Part shown: in pieces, positions 1 through 5,582 of the stretch
Layout of the letters: every line of letters begins with the position of its first letter
Numbering within the stretch: the first letter of the stretch is position 1
NCBI GenBank assembly: GCA_002329395.1
Contig: DCTQ01000009.1
Location: 44,204 to 67,892, forward strand
DNA from: Candidatus Avelusimicrobium alvi
GTDB lineage: Bacteria; Elusimicrobiota; Elusimicrobia; Elusimicrobiales; Elusimicrobiaceae
Length of the DNA: 23,689 nt
Direction of reading: 5' to 3'
Notes under the pieces: model-generated
Databases searched by the model: none
What the model saw: the letters and a program-made list of their open reading frames with translations, nothing else
What the model was told of the DNA's origin: nothing
Position numbers and translations under genes: made by a program

Positions 1-23
1 GGGTTCGATTCCCACTCCCAGCT
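1..23 (+). tRNA. 3' end of a tRNA (isotype not determinable, Gly or Thr compatible)
   Basis: The window opens inside a T arm: GGG, then the 7-base loop TTCGATT, then CCCAC closing the T stem, then TCCCAGC as the 3' acceptor strand and T as discriminator base 73. No CCA is encoded. The anticodon lies upstream of the window. C72, G71 and U73 fit the identity elements of tRNA-Gly and are also compatible with tRNA-Thr. A tRNA directly upstream of tuf matches the known thrU-tyrU-glyT-thrT-tufB arrangement of other bacteria. Confidence 0.75.
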
Positions 24-75
24 TGTTTTGACAACTAAACAATGCAGTAAAGACTAAAAACAGGAGAACTAAACA

Positions 76-1266
76 ATGGCAAAGGAAAAATTTTCCCGCA
101 GCAAACCGCACGTAAACGTCGGGACGATTGGACACGTGGACCACGGCAAGACGACTTTAACGACGGCTATTACGAAAGTATTGTCTAAAGAAGGCAAAGC
201 GAAAGCGATGGCGTACAGCGACATTGCCAAAGGCGGTGTGGTACGCGACGCCTCCAAGATTGTAACGGTAGCGGTATCTCACGTAGAATATGAAACGGAC
301 AACCGCCACTACGCGCACATTGACTGCCCCGGGCACGCGGATTATATTAAGAACATGATCACGGGTGCTGCGCAGATGGACGGCGCTATCCTGGTGGTAT
401 CTGCCGTAGACGGCCCGATGCCGCAGACGCGCGAACACGTGTTGTTGGCCAAACAGGTAAACGTACCGAAACTGGTTGTTTTCCTGAACAAAGTAGACTT
501 GGTGGACGACAAAGATTTGTTGGATCTGGTGGAAGAAGAAATCCGCGATTTGCTGGGCAAATACGAATTTGACCGCGATAACACGCCGATTGTACGCGGC
601 TCCGCGCTGAAAGCGATTGAAGGAGATTCCAGCGAGCTGGGCGAACCGTGCATCCACAAACTGATGGAAGCGTTGGATACGTGGATTCCCGAACCGAAAC
701 GCGATACGGACAAACCGTTCTTGATGGCTGTGGAAGACGTATTCTCTATTACCGGCCGCGGCACGGTAGCCACGGGCAGAATTGAACGCGGCGTGGTGCA
801 CGTGGGCGACCCGCTGGAAATCATCGGGTTCAGAGATACGATGAACACGGTGGCGACGGGTATTGAAATGTTCCGCAAGCTGCTGGACGAAGGTATGGCG
901 GGCGACAACGTGGGCATTTTGCTGCGCGGTATTGAAAAGACGCAGGTGGAAAGAGGTCAGGTATTGGCGGCTCCGAAATCTGTGAAACCGCACAAACACT
1001 TTATGGGCCAGGTGTACATTCTGAAGAAAGAAGAAGGCGGGCGCCACACCCCGCTGACCCCGGGTTACAAACCGCAGTTCTACTTGAGAACGACGGACGT
1101 GACGGGTGAATTGTCTTTCAAACAAGACATGATTATGCCTGGCGATAACGCCGAAATCGAAGTAAAATTGATTACGCCTGTGGCCATGGAAGAAGGGTTG
1201 CGCTTTGCAATCCGCGAAGGTGGCCACACGGTGGGTGCCGGCGTTGTTACCAAAATTATTGAGTAA
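76..1266 (+). CDS. tuf: Elongation factor Tu with a non-canonical switch I
   Basis: EF-Tu is the GTPase that delivers aminoacyl-tRNA to the ribosomal A site. The 396-residue length is normal. Visible motifs are the P-loop GHVDHGKT (19-26), DCPGH (83-87), NKVD (138-141) and SALK (176-179), followed by domains 2 and 3 ending in [12 protein letters not shown]. The start is set by AGGAGA at 62-67. Switch I (about 47-70) is odd: the near-universal APEEKARGITI segment is replaced by [17 protein letters not shown], about four residues longer, keeping a Thr (T64) where the Mg-coordinating Thr aligns. I recall a similar form in planctomycete EF-Tu. Everything else is ordinary, so this is a functional gene and not a decayed copy. 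It follows a tRNA and may be co-transcribed with it. Confidence 0.98.
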   Translation: MAKEKFSRSKPHVNVGTIGHVDHGKTTLTTAITKVLSKEGKAKAMAYSDIAKGGVVRDASKIVTVAVSHVEYETDNRHYAHIDCPGHADYIKNMITGAAQMDGAILVVSAVDGPMPQTREHVLLAKQVNVPKLVVFLNKVDLVDDKDLLDLVEEEIRDLLGKYEFDRDNTPIVRGSALKAIEGDSSELGEPCIHKLMEALDTWIPEPKRDTDKPFLMAVEDVFSITGRGTVATGRIERGVVHVGDPLEIIGFRDTMNTVATGIEMFRKLLDEGMAGDNVGILLRGIEKTQVERGQVLAAPKSVKPHKHFMGQVYILKKEEGGRHTPLTPGYKPQFYLRTTDVTGELSFKQDMIMPGDNAEIEVKLITPVAMEEGLRFAIREGGHTVGAGVVTKIIE

Positions 1267-1296
1267 CACAACTGTACTTAACTGACGGTTTACGCA

Positions 1297-1328
1297 CAAG
1301 GGATAAGAAAGAAATTTCTTATCCCTTG
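1297..1328 (+). terminator. Terminator-like hairpin after tuf
   Basis: A perfect 14-bp stem (1297-1310 with 1315-1328) carries a GAAA tetraloop and ends 62 nt after the tuf stop. The 3' arm is T-rich (TTTCTT) but no T run follows the stem, so termination may be weak. A second, related hairpin lies 200 nt downstream. Confidence 0.6.
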
Positions 1329-1360
1329 CTCGTTATACGGGCAACCATTTTCCATATTTG

Positions 1361-1434
1361 GCTAAATTTGTGTTCCCTTGCCTCTCGGCGTACCTTACAG
1401 TACTTCCTCGGGCAACTGGCAACGCAAATTTAGC
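1361..1434. repeat. Imperfect long inverted repeat
   Basis: GCTAAATTTG at 1361-1370 has an exact reverse complement at 1425-1434. Pairing continues inward through a wobble, a mismatch and a 2-nt bulge to TTGCC/GGCAA (1378-1382 with 1411-1415). The interior holds a small GTAC/GTAC hairpin. It could be a REP- or MITE-like unit or a folded transcript segment; no function is visible. Confidence 0.5.
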
Positions 1435-1524
1435 GCAAATCTGAAAAATCAGCCAATGCTATGCAAAGTTATTCTAACCTGCACGGCACCTGAATAACGG
1501 CTGTTGTTATCTTACGATTCACGC

Positions 1525-1565
1525 ACAAGGGACGAAAAATTTTTCGTCCCTTGTTGCTTTTTAGG
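1525..1565 (+). terminator. Intrinsic terminator
   Basis: A perfect 15-bp palindrome (1525-1539 with 1540-1554, ACAAGGGACGAAAAA and its complement) is followed by TGCTTTTTAGG. The stem shares ACGCACAAGGGA with the hairpin at 1297-1328, so the two look like duplicated terminators. It probably stops tuf transcription that escapes the first hairpin. Confidence 0.7.
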
Positions 1566-1591
1566 ATAAACAATTTTTCAAAAGGTTTTCC

Positions 1592-1734
1592 TTACTTTTT
1601 GTGCCGACAAAAAGTAACAAAAAACTCGCCGCTCGGGCTCCATAAAAAGCAGTTCTCGGCGGGAAATTTTATAACTCGCTGTGCTCGGACAATAAAATTT
1701 CTCATCCGCAAAGAACGCTTTTTATAAGCGGAGC
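1592..1734. repeat. Nested palindromic element
   Basis: Three inverted repeats lie close together. TTACTTTTTGT (1592-1602) pairs with 1607-1617 around the loop GCCG. GCTCC-ATAAAAAGC (1637-1650) pairs with GCTTTTTAT (1717-1725) and GGAGC (1730-1734). Nested inside, GAAATTTTAT (1663-1672) pairs with ATAAAATTTC (1692-1701). ACTCGC..CTCGG also recurs as an imperfect direct repeat. The symmetry suggests a dispersed intergenic repeat or non-autonomous mobile element; no flanking target duplication was identified. Confidence 0.5.
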
Positions 1735-1832
1735 AAAGGGCGGCAAAACAGCTAAAATGGCGTTTTTTCAAGTTGAAATAATGCCCTTATTATTGGGGGG
1801 TTTTGCGCGTTTGGTAAGATTAATTAATCCGA

Positions 1833-2357
1833 CTAATATTCGACCCCTAGACTTACTAAAGATTTACAGATATCTTTGCCTTGTTCTGTGTCTGCGGAGC
1901 AAACTAAACAGTTTTCTCCGTCGTAAGAAGAAGGGTAGCATCGAAATAAAGAGTAAAGGGTTTCCTCGTCTAGGTTTCCCGTGCATTTCTCTTTACATCG
2001 GAATGCAGTTGCGCCTGTGTTATCATCTTTGGTCAAATAGAGAAAGTTGTTTGTTACATACATAGGGCCACAACACCCCGAATCCTTCCAGTAGCCGCCA
2101 GATAAAGAAATATCCCAGTTTTCTGGATATGCATATATCTTGTCGGTGCCATAAACACCACTACTTAACATAGTTGTTTCCACAGCCTTGACAATGCTGT
2201 TGGTAATAGAAAGCGCCTCCGTTGCGCGTGCCTTTTCCACCGCTTTTTGGTATTGCGGCAACGCTACAGAGGCCAAAATCCCGATGATGAGTACTACTAC
2301 CAAAAGTTCAATCAACGTAAACCCTTGGCGAAGATTTAATGTATAGCTGTTGTTCAT
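1833..2357 (-). CDS. Type IV-like prepilin, Cys-rich
   Basis: Secreted pilin or pseudopilin subunit of 174 residues. The N-terminus has a short leader ending RQG (10-12), then mature FTLIELLVVVLIIGILASVA with the conserved Glu at mature position 5, matching the prepilin peptidase/methylase consensus and forming the packing helix. The C-terminal globular part carries eight cysteines (a CC pair, CKEKC, and single or paired Cys near the end), suggesting disulfides. The start at 2357 is chosen because AAGGAG lies 5 nt upstream; an in-frame extension to 2477 lacks leader logic. No pilus assembly genes are nearby, so it is an orphan, as is common in Elusimicrobiota as I recall. Its 5' leader is highly structured. 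Confidence 0.9.
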   Translation of the reverse strand: MNNSYTLNLRQGFTLIELLVVVLIIGILASVALPQYQKAVEKARATEALSITNSIVKAVETTMLSSGVYGTDKIYAYPENWDISLSGGYWKDSGCCGPMYVTNNFLYLTKDDNTGATAFRCKEKCTGNLDEETLYSLFRCYPSSYDGENCLVCSADTEQGKDICKSLVSLGVEY

Positions 2358-2392
2358 AAAGGCTCCTTGTTGTCTTTGGAACCCGAACAAAA

Positions 2393-2591
2393 ACGGCTGT
2401 TCATATTGCGCCAGAGCAAGTGCCGCAAATATAAACAGCCGTAGTCTGCCGCCACACGGGCGGCAAACATTCGGCACAAAACAAAGGGGTTATAAGGCCC
2501 TTTGTCTTGCGCCTCTAATCGGCTGTTTTTGGACTTGCTCTGGATTACTTTATGTAATGCCGCCGTGTTCTGCACACGGTTCCAAAAACAG
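2393..2591 (-). promoter_or_regulatory. Candidate structured cis-regulatory leader of the pilin gene
   Basis: Read on the minus strand, P1 (2591-2582 with 2532-2523, 10 bp) encloses P2 (2579-2574 with 2568-2563, 6 bp, loop GCAGA) and P3 (2558-2554 with 2548-2544, 5 bp, loop ATAAA), a three-way junction. Its third junction strand is CCAGAGCAAGT. Two smaller hairpins follow, then a hairpin (2442-2393; 9 bp, one mismatch, 5 bp, a bulge, 3 bp) ending in TTTTTG like an intrinsic terminator. That hairpin's loop contains CTTGCTCTGG, the exact 10-nt complement of the junction strand. This would allow a kissing or alternative pairing. The pilin SD follows 25 nt later. The pairings are seen in sequence; a riboswitch or attenuator role is inference. 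Confidence 0.45.
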
Positions 2592-2614
2592 ATAAAATTG
2601 TGTACTACGGTTCT

Positions 2615-2620
2615 ATTATA
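2615..2620 (-). promoter_or_regulatory. Possible -10 box for the pilin leader
   Basis: The minus strand reads TATAAT here. A start about 7 nt downstream would place the transcript 5' end shortly before the P1 helix of the leader at 2591. No good -35 is seen at 16-18 nt spacing, so this is tentative. Confidence 0.3.
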
Positions 2621-2626
2621 ATAAAT

Positions 2627-2654
2627 TTGGCGGGAATATAGAATTTGATATAAT
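2627..2654 (+). promoter_or_regulatory. Promoter of the lipoprotein pair
   Basis: TTGGCG (2627-2632), a 16-nt spacer and a perfect TATAAT (2649-2654) lie 27 nt before the first lipoprotein start. The resulting 5' UTR is short and contains GGAGGA as ribosome binding site. An additional TATAAT at 2617-2622 has no well-spaced -35. Confidence 0.55.
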
Positions 2655-2680
2655 ATCCTATACCACGGAGGAACCGAAAT

Positions 2681-3043
2681 ATGAATATCAAACTGTTGGG
2701 GTTATTGGGCGCGGCCGTGTTGTTCGCCGGATGCACCAAAACGGCGGAAGTGAAAACTCCCGTCAATATGAAAGCTAAAAATTACGCCGAAGCGTTGCGG
2801 TCGGCCGATAAGTCCTGCAAAGTGGACGAGGACTGCACCTCGGTCAACAAGGGCTGCTGTATGTGCGCCGGAAAAGAAGCGGTAAATAAAGAAGCCGCCG
2901 CGGCGTTGAAGCCGATATGGGAAAAAGAATGTGCCCTGGCCGCCTGCACGCTGCAGATGTGCTATGTGGAAATTAACACTTCGTGCCGGCAGGGCGCCTG
3001 TGTGGGCACCCCCAAACCGATGAAAGAGTATTTTGCCCAATAA
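2681..3043 (+). CDS. Cys-rich lipoprotein (first of tandem pair)
   Basis: A 120-residue secreted lipoprotein of unknown function. A signal peptide with hydrophobic core LLGLLGAAVLFAG ends in a lipobox with the acylated Cys at 18. After a linker (19-46) comes a compact domain with ten cysteines in the pattern SC-x5-DC-x6-GCCMCAG-EAVNK, then WxKEC, CTxxMCYV and two further Cys. That number could give five disulfides, or the cluster could bind metal. A strong GGAGGA lies at 2667-2672. The next gene is a paralogue: by eye about 40 of 68 aligned domain residues match. I recall similar small DxDC/GCC domains in other bacterial secreted proteins, without assigned function. Confidence 0.85.
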   Translation: MNIKLLGLLGAAVLFAGCTKTAEVKTPVNMKAKNYAEALRSADKSCKVDEDCTSVNKGCCMCAGKEAVNKEAAAALKPIWEKECALAACTLQMCYVEINTSCRQGACVGTPKPMKEYFAQ

Positions 3044-3058
3044 GGGAGGTCTGTATAA

Positions 3059-3409
3059 ATGAAAAAAGCGATTCTTTTGATTATTTGCGCCGCCGCTTTG
3101 GCCGCGTGCTCTTCGGCCCCCAAACGCGCGGGCATTAACGCCGTTCCGGCCAAAGTAACCAAGGCCATTGCCAAAGCCGATAAATCCTGCACCGTGGACG
3201 CCGACTGCGCGGCCGTTCAGAAAGGCTGCTGTATGTGCGCCGGCTACGAAGCCGTAAACAAAGCCGCCGCCGAAAAAGTGCAGGCTGTGTGGAACAAGGA
3301 ATGCCAAATGGCTCCCTGCACCCGCGAAATGTGCTATGTGCAGATTACGCCCAAATGCGAAAACAATGTCTGCACGGGCGAGCTGATACTGCCCAAAGGC
3401 CGCAACTAA
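3059..3409 (+). CDS. Cys-rich lipoprotein (second of tandem pair)
   Basis: A 116-residue paralogue of the preceding gene, which ends 15 nt upstream. Signal peptide MKKAILLIICAAALAAC places the acylated Cys at 17. The mature domain repeats the same ten-cysteine layout (ADKSC, DADC, KGCCMCAG, EAVNK, W-x-KEC, MCYV and two terminal Cys). GGGAGG sits about 10 nt before the start. The signal peptides and linkers diverge more than the domain, consistent with an old tandem duplication under selection on the folded part. Both genes share one promoter and the terminator at 3422. Function unknown. Confidence 0.85.
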   Translation: MKKAILLIICAAALAACSSAPKRAGINAVPAKVTKAIAKADKSCTVDADCAAVQKGCCMCAGYEAVNKAAAEKVQAVWNKECQMAPCTREMCYVQITPKCENNVCTGELILPKGRN

Positions 3410-3421
3410 GTTTTTCCAGCC

Positions 3422-3454
3422 AAAAGCCGGCTCCTGAAGGGGGCCGGCTTTTTT
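3422..3454 (+). terminator. Intrinsic terminator of the lipoprotein pair
   Basis: An 11-bp stem AAGCCGGCTCC (3424-3434) pairs with GGGGCCGGCTT (3440-3450) including one G-U, with loop TGAAG, followed by a run of six T. It lies 12 nt after the second lipoprotein stop. Confidence 0.9.
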
Positions 3455-3536
3455 GTCGGAAAACGGGCCGGACCGGGGAAAACCCGCCGCCGGACAAGTT
3501 CCCAGCCGCCCGGGGCGCGGGCCGTCATCGCCGCGC

Positions 3537-3565
3537 TTTACAATACAGGGCGGATATTATACAAT
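3537..3565 (+). promoter_or_regulatory. Promoter 1 of the S10-spc-alpha operon
   Basis: TTTACA (3537-3542), a 17-nt spacer and TACAAT (3560-3565) each match the sigma-70 consensus at five of six positions. It lies about 220 nt before rpsJ and upstream of the leader hairpin. Confidence 0.6.
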
Positions 3566-3654
3566 ATATATAAGCGAATTTAAGGCGGCCATACGAGAAC
3601 GCGGTAAGGTGAAATCCGTCAGTAAATGTATGGCGCAAAAGCCCGCTAATTTAG

Positions 3655-3660
3655 TATAAT
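3655..3660 (+). promoter_or_regulatory. -10 box of a possible second rpsJ promoter
   Basis: A perfect TATAAT. The -35 region (TGGCGC, 18 nt upstream) is poor. A start near 3667 would leave the entire hairpin at 3684-3742 in the leader. Confidence 0.45.
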
Positions 3661-3683
3661 AAAATGTACTGAATTAGAAGTAA

Positions 3684-3755
3684 GGCAGCAAATTCCTAAC
3701 CGGCTCGTCGAGAGAGAACGACCCGGGGAAGGGATTTCTGCCGAATAATTTTTTT
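3684..3755 (+). promoter_or_regulatory. Terminator-like leader hairpin ahead of rpsJ
   Basis: The outer stem GGCAG-C-AAATTCC (3684-3696) pairs with GGGATTTCTGCC (3731-3742). The inner stem CCGGCTCGT (3700-3708) pairs with ACGACCCGG (3718-3726) with one C-C mismatch and loop CGAGAGAGA. Seven T follow at 3749-3755. The shape suggests transcription attenuation, as r-protein (for example L4) leaders do in other bacteria. That role is inference; the folding and T run are seen. Confidence 0.5.
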
Positions 3756-3782
3756 GTAAAAAACATTTAAGGAAACCAAAAA

Positions 3783-4127
3783 ATGGCAGAAAAAACAGAA
3801 AAAAAGGCTAAAGTATTGAGCCAGGAAAGAATCCGCATTAAATTGCGTTCTTACGACCATCGCATGTTGGACGCCTCTGTTTCCCGCATTGTGGAAACCG
3901 CGCAAAAAACCGGCGCCATCGTGGCGGGTCCTGTTCTTCTACCGGTCCGGATTAAAAAGTACACCGTGCTTCGCTCTCCCCACACCGATAAGAAAAGCAG
4001 AGAACAATTTGAAATGCGCATTCACAAAAGACTCATTGATCTGAAAAGTCCCACCTCTAAGACCGTAGACGAACTGATGAAGCTTGACTTACCGGCCGGC
4101 GTAGATGTGGCAATCAAAAGCAACTAA
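3783..4127 (+). CDS. rpsJ: Ribosomal protein S10
   Basis: 30S subunit protein of the head domain, also the NusE transcription factor partner. The 114 residues contain [17 protein letters not shown] (17-33) and the [20 protein letters not shown] loop (here [16 protein letters not shown]) that are diagnostic. Bacterial S10 is usually near 103 residues; the extra length is a Lys/Glu-rich N-terminal extension of about 12 residues. AAGGAAA precedes the start. It is the first gene of the long operon, directly after the leader hairpin. Confidence 0.97.
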   Translation: MAEKTEKKAKVLSQERIRIKLRSYDHRMLDASVSRIVETAQKTGAIVAGPVLLPVRIKKYTVLRSPHTDKKSREQFEMRIHKRLIDLKSPTSKTVDELMKLDLPAGVDVAIKSN

Positions 4128-4145
4128 TAGGAAACCCTAAGAGAT

Positions 4146-4937
4146 ATGACAGAAGAACTTAACCAAGCTGCTGGTGCCCAAGAGGCAACGCCCGTTGCTG
4201 AAACGGCCAAAGCAGAAACTGTCAAAGAAGCTCCGGCTACGTTCCGTTTTGTAATCGGCGAAAAAGTGGGCATGACCCAGCTCTTTGATGAAAAAGGCAA
4301 CCTTCACGGCGTCTCCGTTGTAAAAGCGGGTCCGTGCAAAGTTGTACGTGTCAGAACCCAGGAAAAAGACGGCTACAACGCCGTTTGCGTGGGTTTTGGC
4401 GAAGTGAAAGAAAGCAAACTTAACAAACCTGAACTCGGTTATTTTAAAAAAGCCAGCGTAACGCCGGTCAAACACATGAAAGAATGCCGTGTTGCCGACG
4501 TGAACGGTTTTGAAATCGGTCAAGTCATTTCACTCGATAAAATTTTTAAACCCGGCGATTATGTTGACGTGCAGGGAAAAACCAAAGGCCACGGCTTTGC
4601 CGGCGCGATGAAACGCCACGGCTTTGCCGGTCAGCCCGCTTCCCACGGCGCCTCCGATAGAGAAAGAGCTCCGGGTTCCTTGGGCTCCCGCCGTTCCTTG
4701 GGTAAAGTGCTTTCCGGCCAGCGCATGGCCGGTCATTACGGCACCACCACCCACACCGTAGCCAAGATTGAAGTCATCAAAGTGGATAACGAAAACGGTC
4801 TCTTGTTCCTCAAAGGCTCCGTGCCGGGCGCGAGAGGCTCCATCGTTTCCGTCTTGGAAACTTCCAAATACAAAAAACACTATGTGGCGCCCCAGCAGCA
4901 GAAAGTGTCTGCTTCCAAAGCCGCCAACAAGAAGTAA
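4146..4937 (+). CDS. rplC: Ribosomal protein L3 with N- and C-terminal extensions
   Basis: 50S protein that organises the peptidyl-transferase region. The family core starts at IGEKVGMTQLF (37-47) and includes KGHGFAGAMKRHGF and GQRMAGHYG. The protein is 263 residues against about 210 usually. About 32 extra residues at the N-terminus are Ala/Glu/Thr-rich and acidic, and the C-terminus ends in a Lys/Gln/Ala tail. The start is supported by the ribosome-binding context GAGATATG and the absence of a good internal SD. It follows rpsJ by 18 nt. Confidence 0.96.
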   Translation: MTEELNQAAGAQEATPVAETAKAETVKEAPATFRFVIGEKVGMTQLFDEKGNLHGVSVVKAGPCKVVRVRTQEKDGYNAVCVGFGEVKESKLNKPELGYFKKASVTPVKHMKECRVADVNGFEIGQVISLDKIFKPGDYVDVQGKTKGHGFAGAMKRHGFAGQPASHGASDRERAPGSLGSRRSLGKVLSGQRMAGHYGTTTHTVAKIEVIKVDNENGLLFLKGSVPGARGSIVSVLETSKYKKHYVAPQQQKVSASKAANKK

Positions 4938-4949
4938 GGACTTTGACCC

Positions 4950-5582
4950 ATGGAAACTAAAGTTTTAGATATCAAAGGAAAAGAAAAAGGGACCTGCGCT
5001 CTGCCGGACAGCTTGTTCGCCGTCAAAGCCAACCCCACCTTCCTGCATGAAGTCATCACCGCCTTTTTGGCCAACCAAAGAAGCGGCACCGCTGACGTGA
5101 AAACCCGCAGCGAAGTTTCCGGAACCGGCAAGAAACCGTGGAAACAGAAAGGCACCGGCCGCGCCCGTCAGGGCAGCCTGCGCGCCGTTCAGTTCCGCCA
5201 CGGCGGCGTCGCTTTTGGTCCCACCCCGCATTCCTATCGTCAGGAACTGCCGGCCGCCAAAAGAAGAACCGCCCTTGCGATGGCGCTTTCCACCAAGCTC
5301 GCCGAAGGCAATCTGGTCGTCTTGGAATCTTTGACCTTCAAAGAACCCAAAACCAAAGCTTTCGCCGAAGTGCTGGAAACCCTGTCCGCCGGCCGCAAAC
5401 CGTTAGTGCTTGACAATTTCGCCGACGCCAACGCCGCGCTGGCCTGCCGCAACGTAGAAGGCCTTACGCATATGCCGACGCAGGACATCAACGCCTATGT
5501 GGTGCTCAACAGCTCCAAAGTCATTCTGACCAAAGACGCCGTTGAAAAACTGTGCGAAACCTTCGCCAAGGAGGCCAACTAA
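4950..5582 (+). CDS. rplD: Ribosomal protein L4
   Basis: 50S protein lining the exit tunnel, and in some bacteria the autoregulator of the S10 operon. The 210-residue protein has the tunnel-loop signature KTRSEVSGTGKKPWKQKGTG followed by RARQGS (51-76) and a C-terminal Rossmann-like half ending VLTKDAVEKLCE. Standard length. The stop overlaps the rplW start by one base (TAATG), implying translational coupling. Whether L4 acts on the leader at 3684 cannot be told from sequence. Confidence 0.97.
   Translation: METKVLDIKGKEKGTCALPDSLFAVKANPTFLHEVITAFLANQRSGTADVKTRSEVSGTGKKPWKQKGTGRARQGSLRAVQFRHGGVAFGPTPHSYRQELPAAKRRTALAMALSTKLAEGNLVVLESLTFKEPKTKAFAEVLETLSAGRKPLVLDNFADANAALACRNVEGLTHMPTQDINAYVVLNSSKVILTKDAVEKLCETFAKEAN

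Larger units (their letters stand above)
1267..1832. other. 566-nt gene-free region rich in inverted repeats
   Basis: No credible coding region lies between tuf and the 3' end of the minus-strand pilin. The stretch holds two related terminator-like hairpins (1297-1328 and 1525-1565), an imperfect long inverted repeat between them (1361-1434), and a nested palindromic element (1592-1734). A 12-nt palindrome GATTAATTAATC sits at 1818-1829. An open frame at 1757-2065 on the plus strand is only the antisense of the pilin plus flanking DNA. Confidence 0.7.
2358..2680. other. 323-nt divergent intergenic region between pilin and lipoproteins
   Basis: This region carries the pilin leader (minus strand) and the lipoprotein promoter (plus strand). 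Besides the elements listed separately, it has an 8-bp hairpin ACAAAGGG/CCCTTTGT (2481-2488 with 2498-2505) and a 7-bp hairpin TGCCGCC/GGCGGCA around 2447-2464. Together almost the whole stretch from 2393 to 2591 can be folded. No coding region is supported; open frames here are in shadow frames. Confidence 0.65.
3455..3782 (+). other. 328-nt control region upstream of the ribosomal operon
   Basis: The first 80 nt are very GC-rich and contain no gene. Two promoter-like sites and a folded leader follow. Open frames through this stretch are extensions of shadow frames from the lipoprotein gene and show no family resemblance. Confidence 0.65.

Noticed and set aside
28..56. tuf promoter from the perfect TTGACA at 28-33
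   Set aside because: No acceptable -10 occurs at 16-19 nt; tuf is more likely read through from the tRNA.
214..285. A local frameshift or sequencing error as the cause of the odd EF-Tu switch I
   Set aside because: Neither alternative frame restores the canonical sequence, one of them has stops, and the frame resumes perfectly on both sides with normal codons.
157..1299. Long open frames on the minus strand opposite tuf, and likewise at 7440-8939 and 12923-14329
   Set aside because: They lie wholly opposite clear core genes, are rich in Arg/His/Ala as antisense of biased codons, show no family motifs, and lack ribosome binding sites.
2358..2477. Longer pilin with a start at 2477
   Set aside because: The added 40 residues do not fit a prepilin leader, whereas MNNSYTLNLRQG at 2357 has a good SD and a typical short leader.
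3235..3659. Open frames overlapping the second lipoprotein and the GC-rich spacer
   Set aside because: Out of frame with a clear gene, cross a strong terminator, with no recognisable domains.
5552..5581. Upstream start for L23 at 5552
   Set aside because: It lies within rplD, and the SD and family alignment favour 5582.
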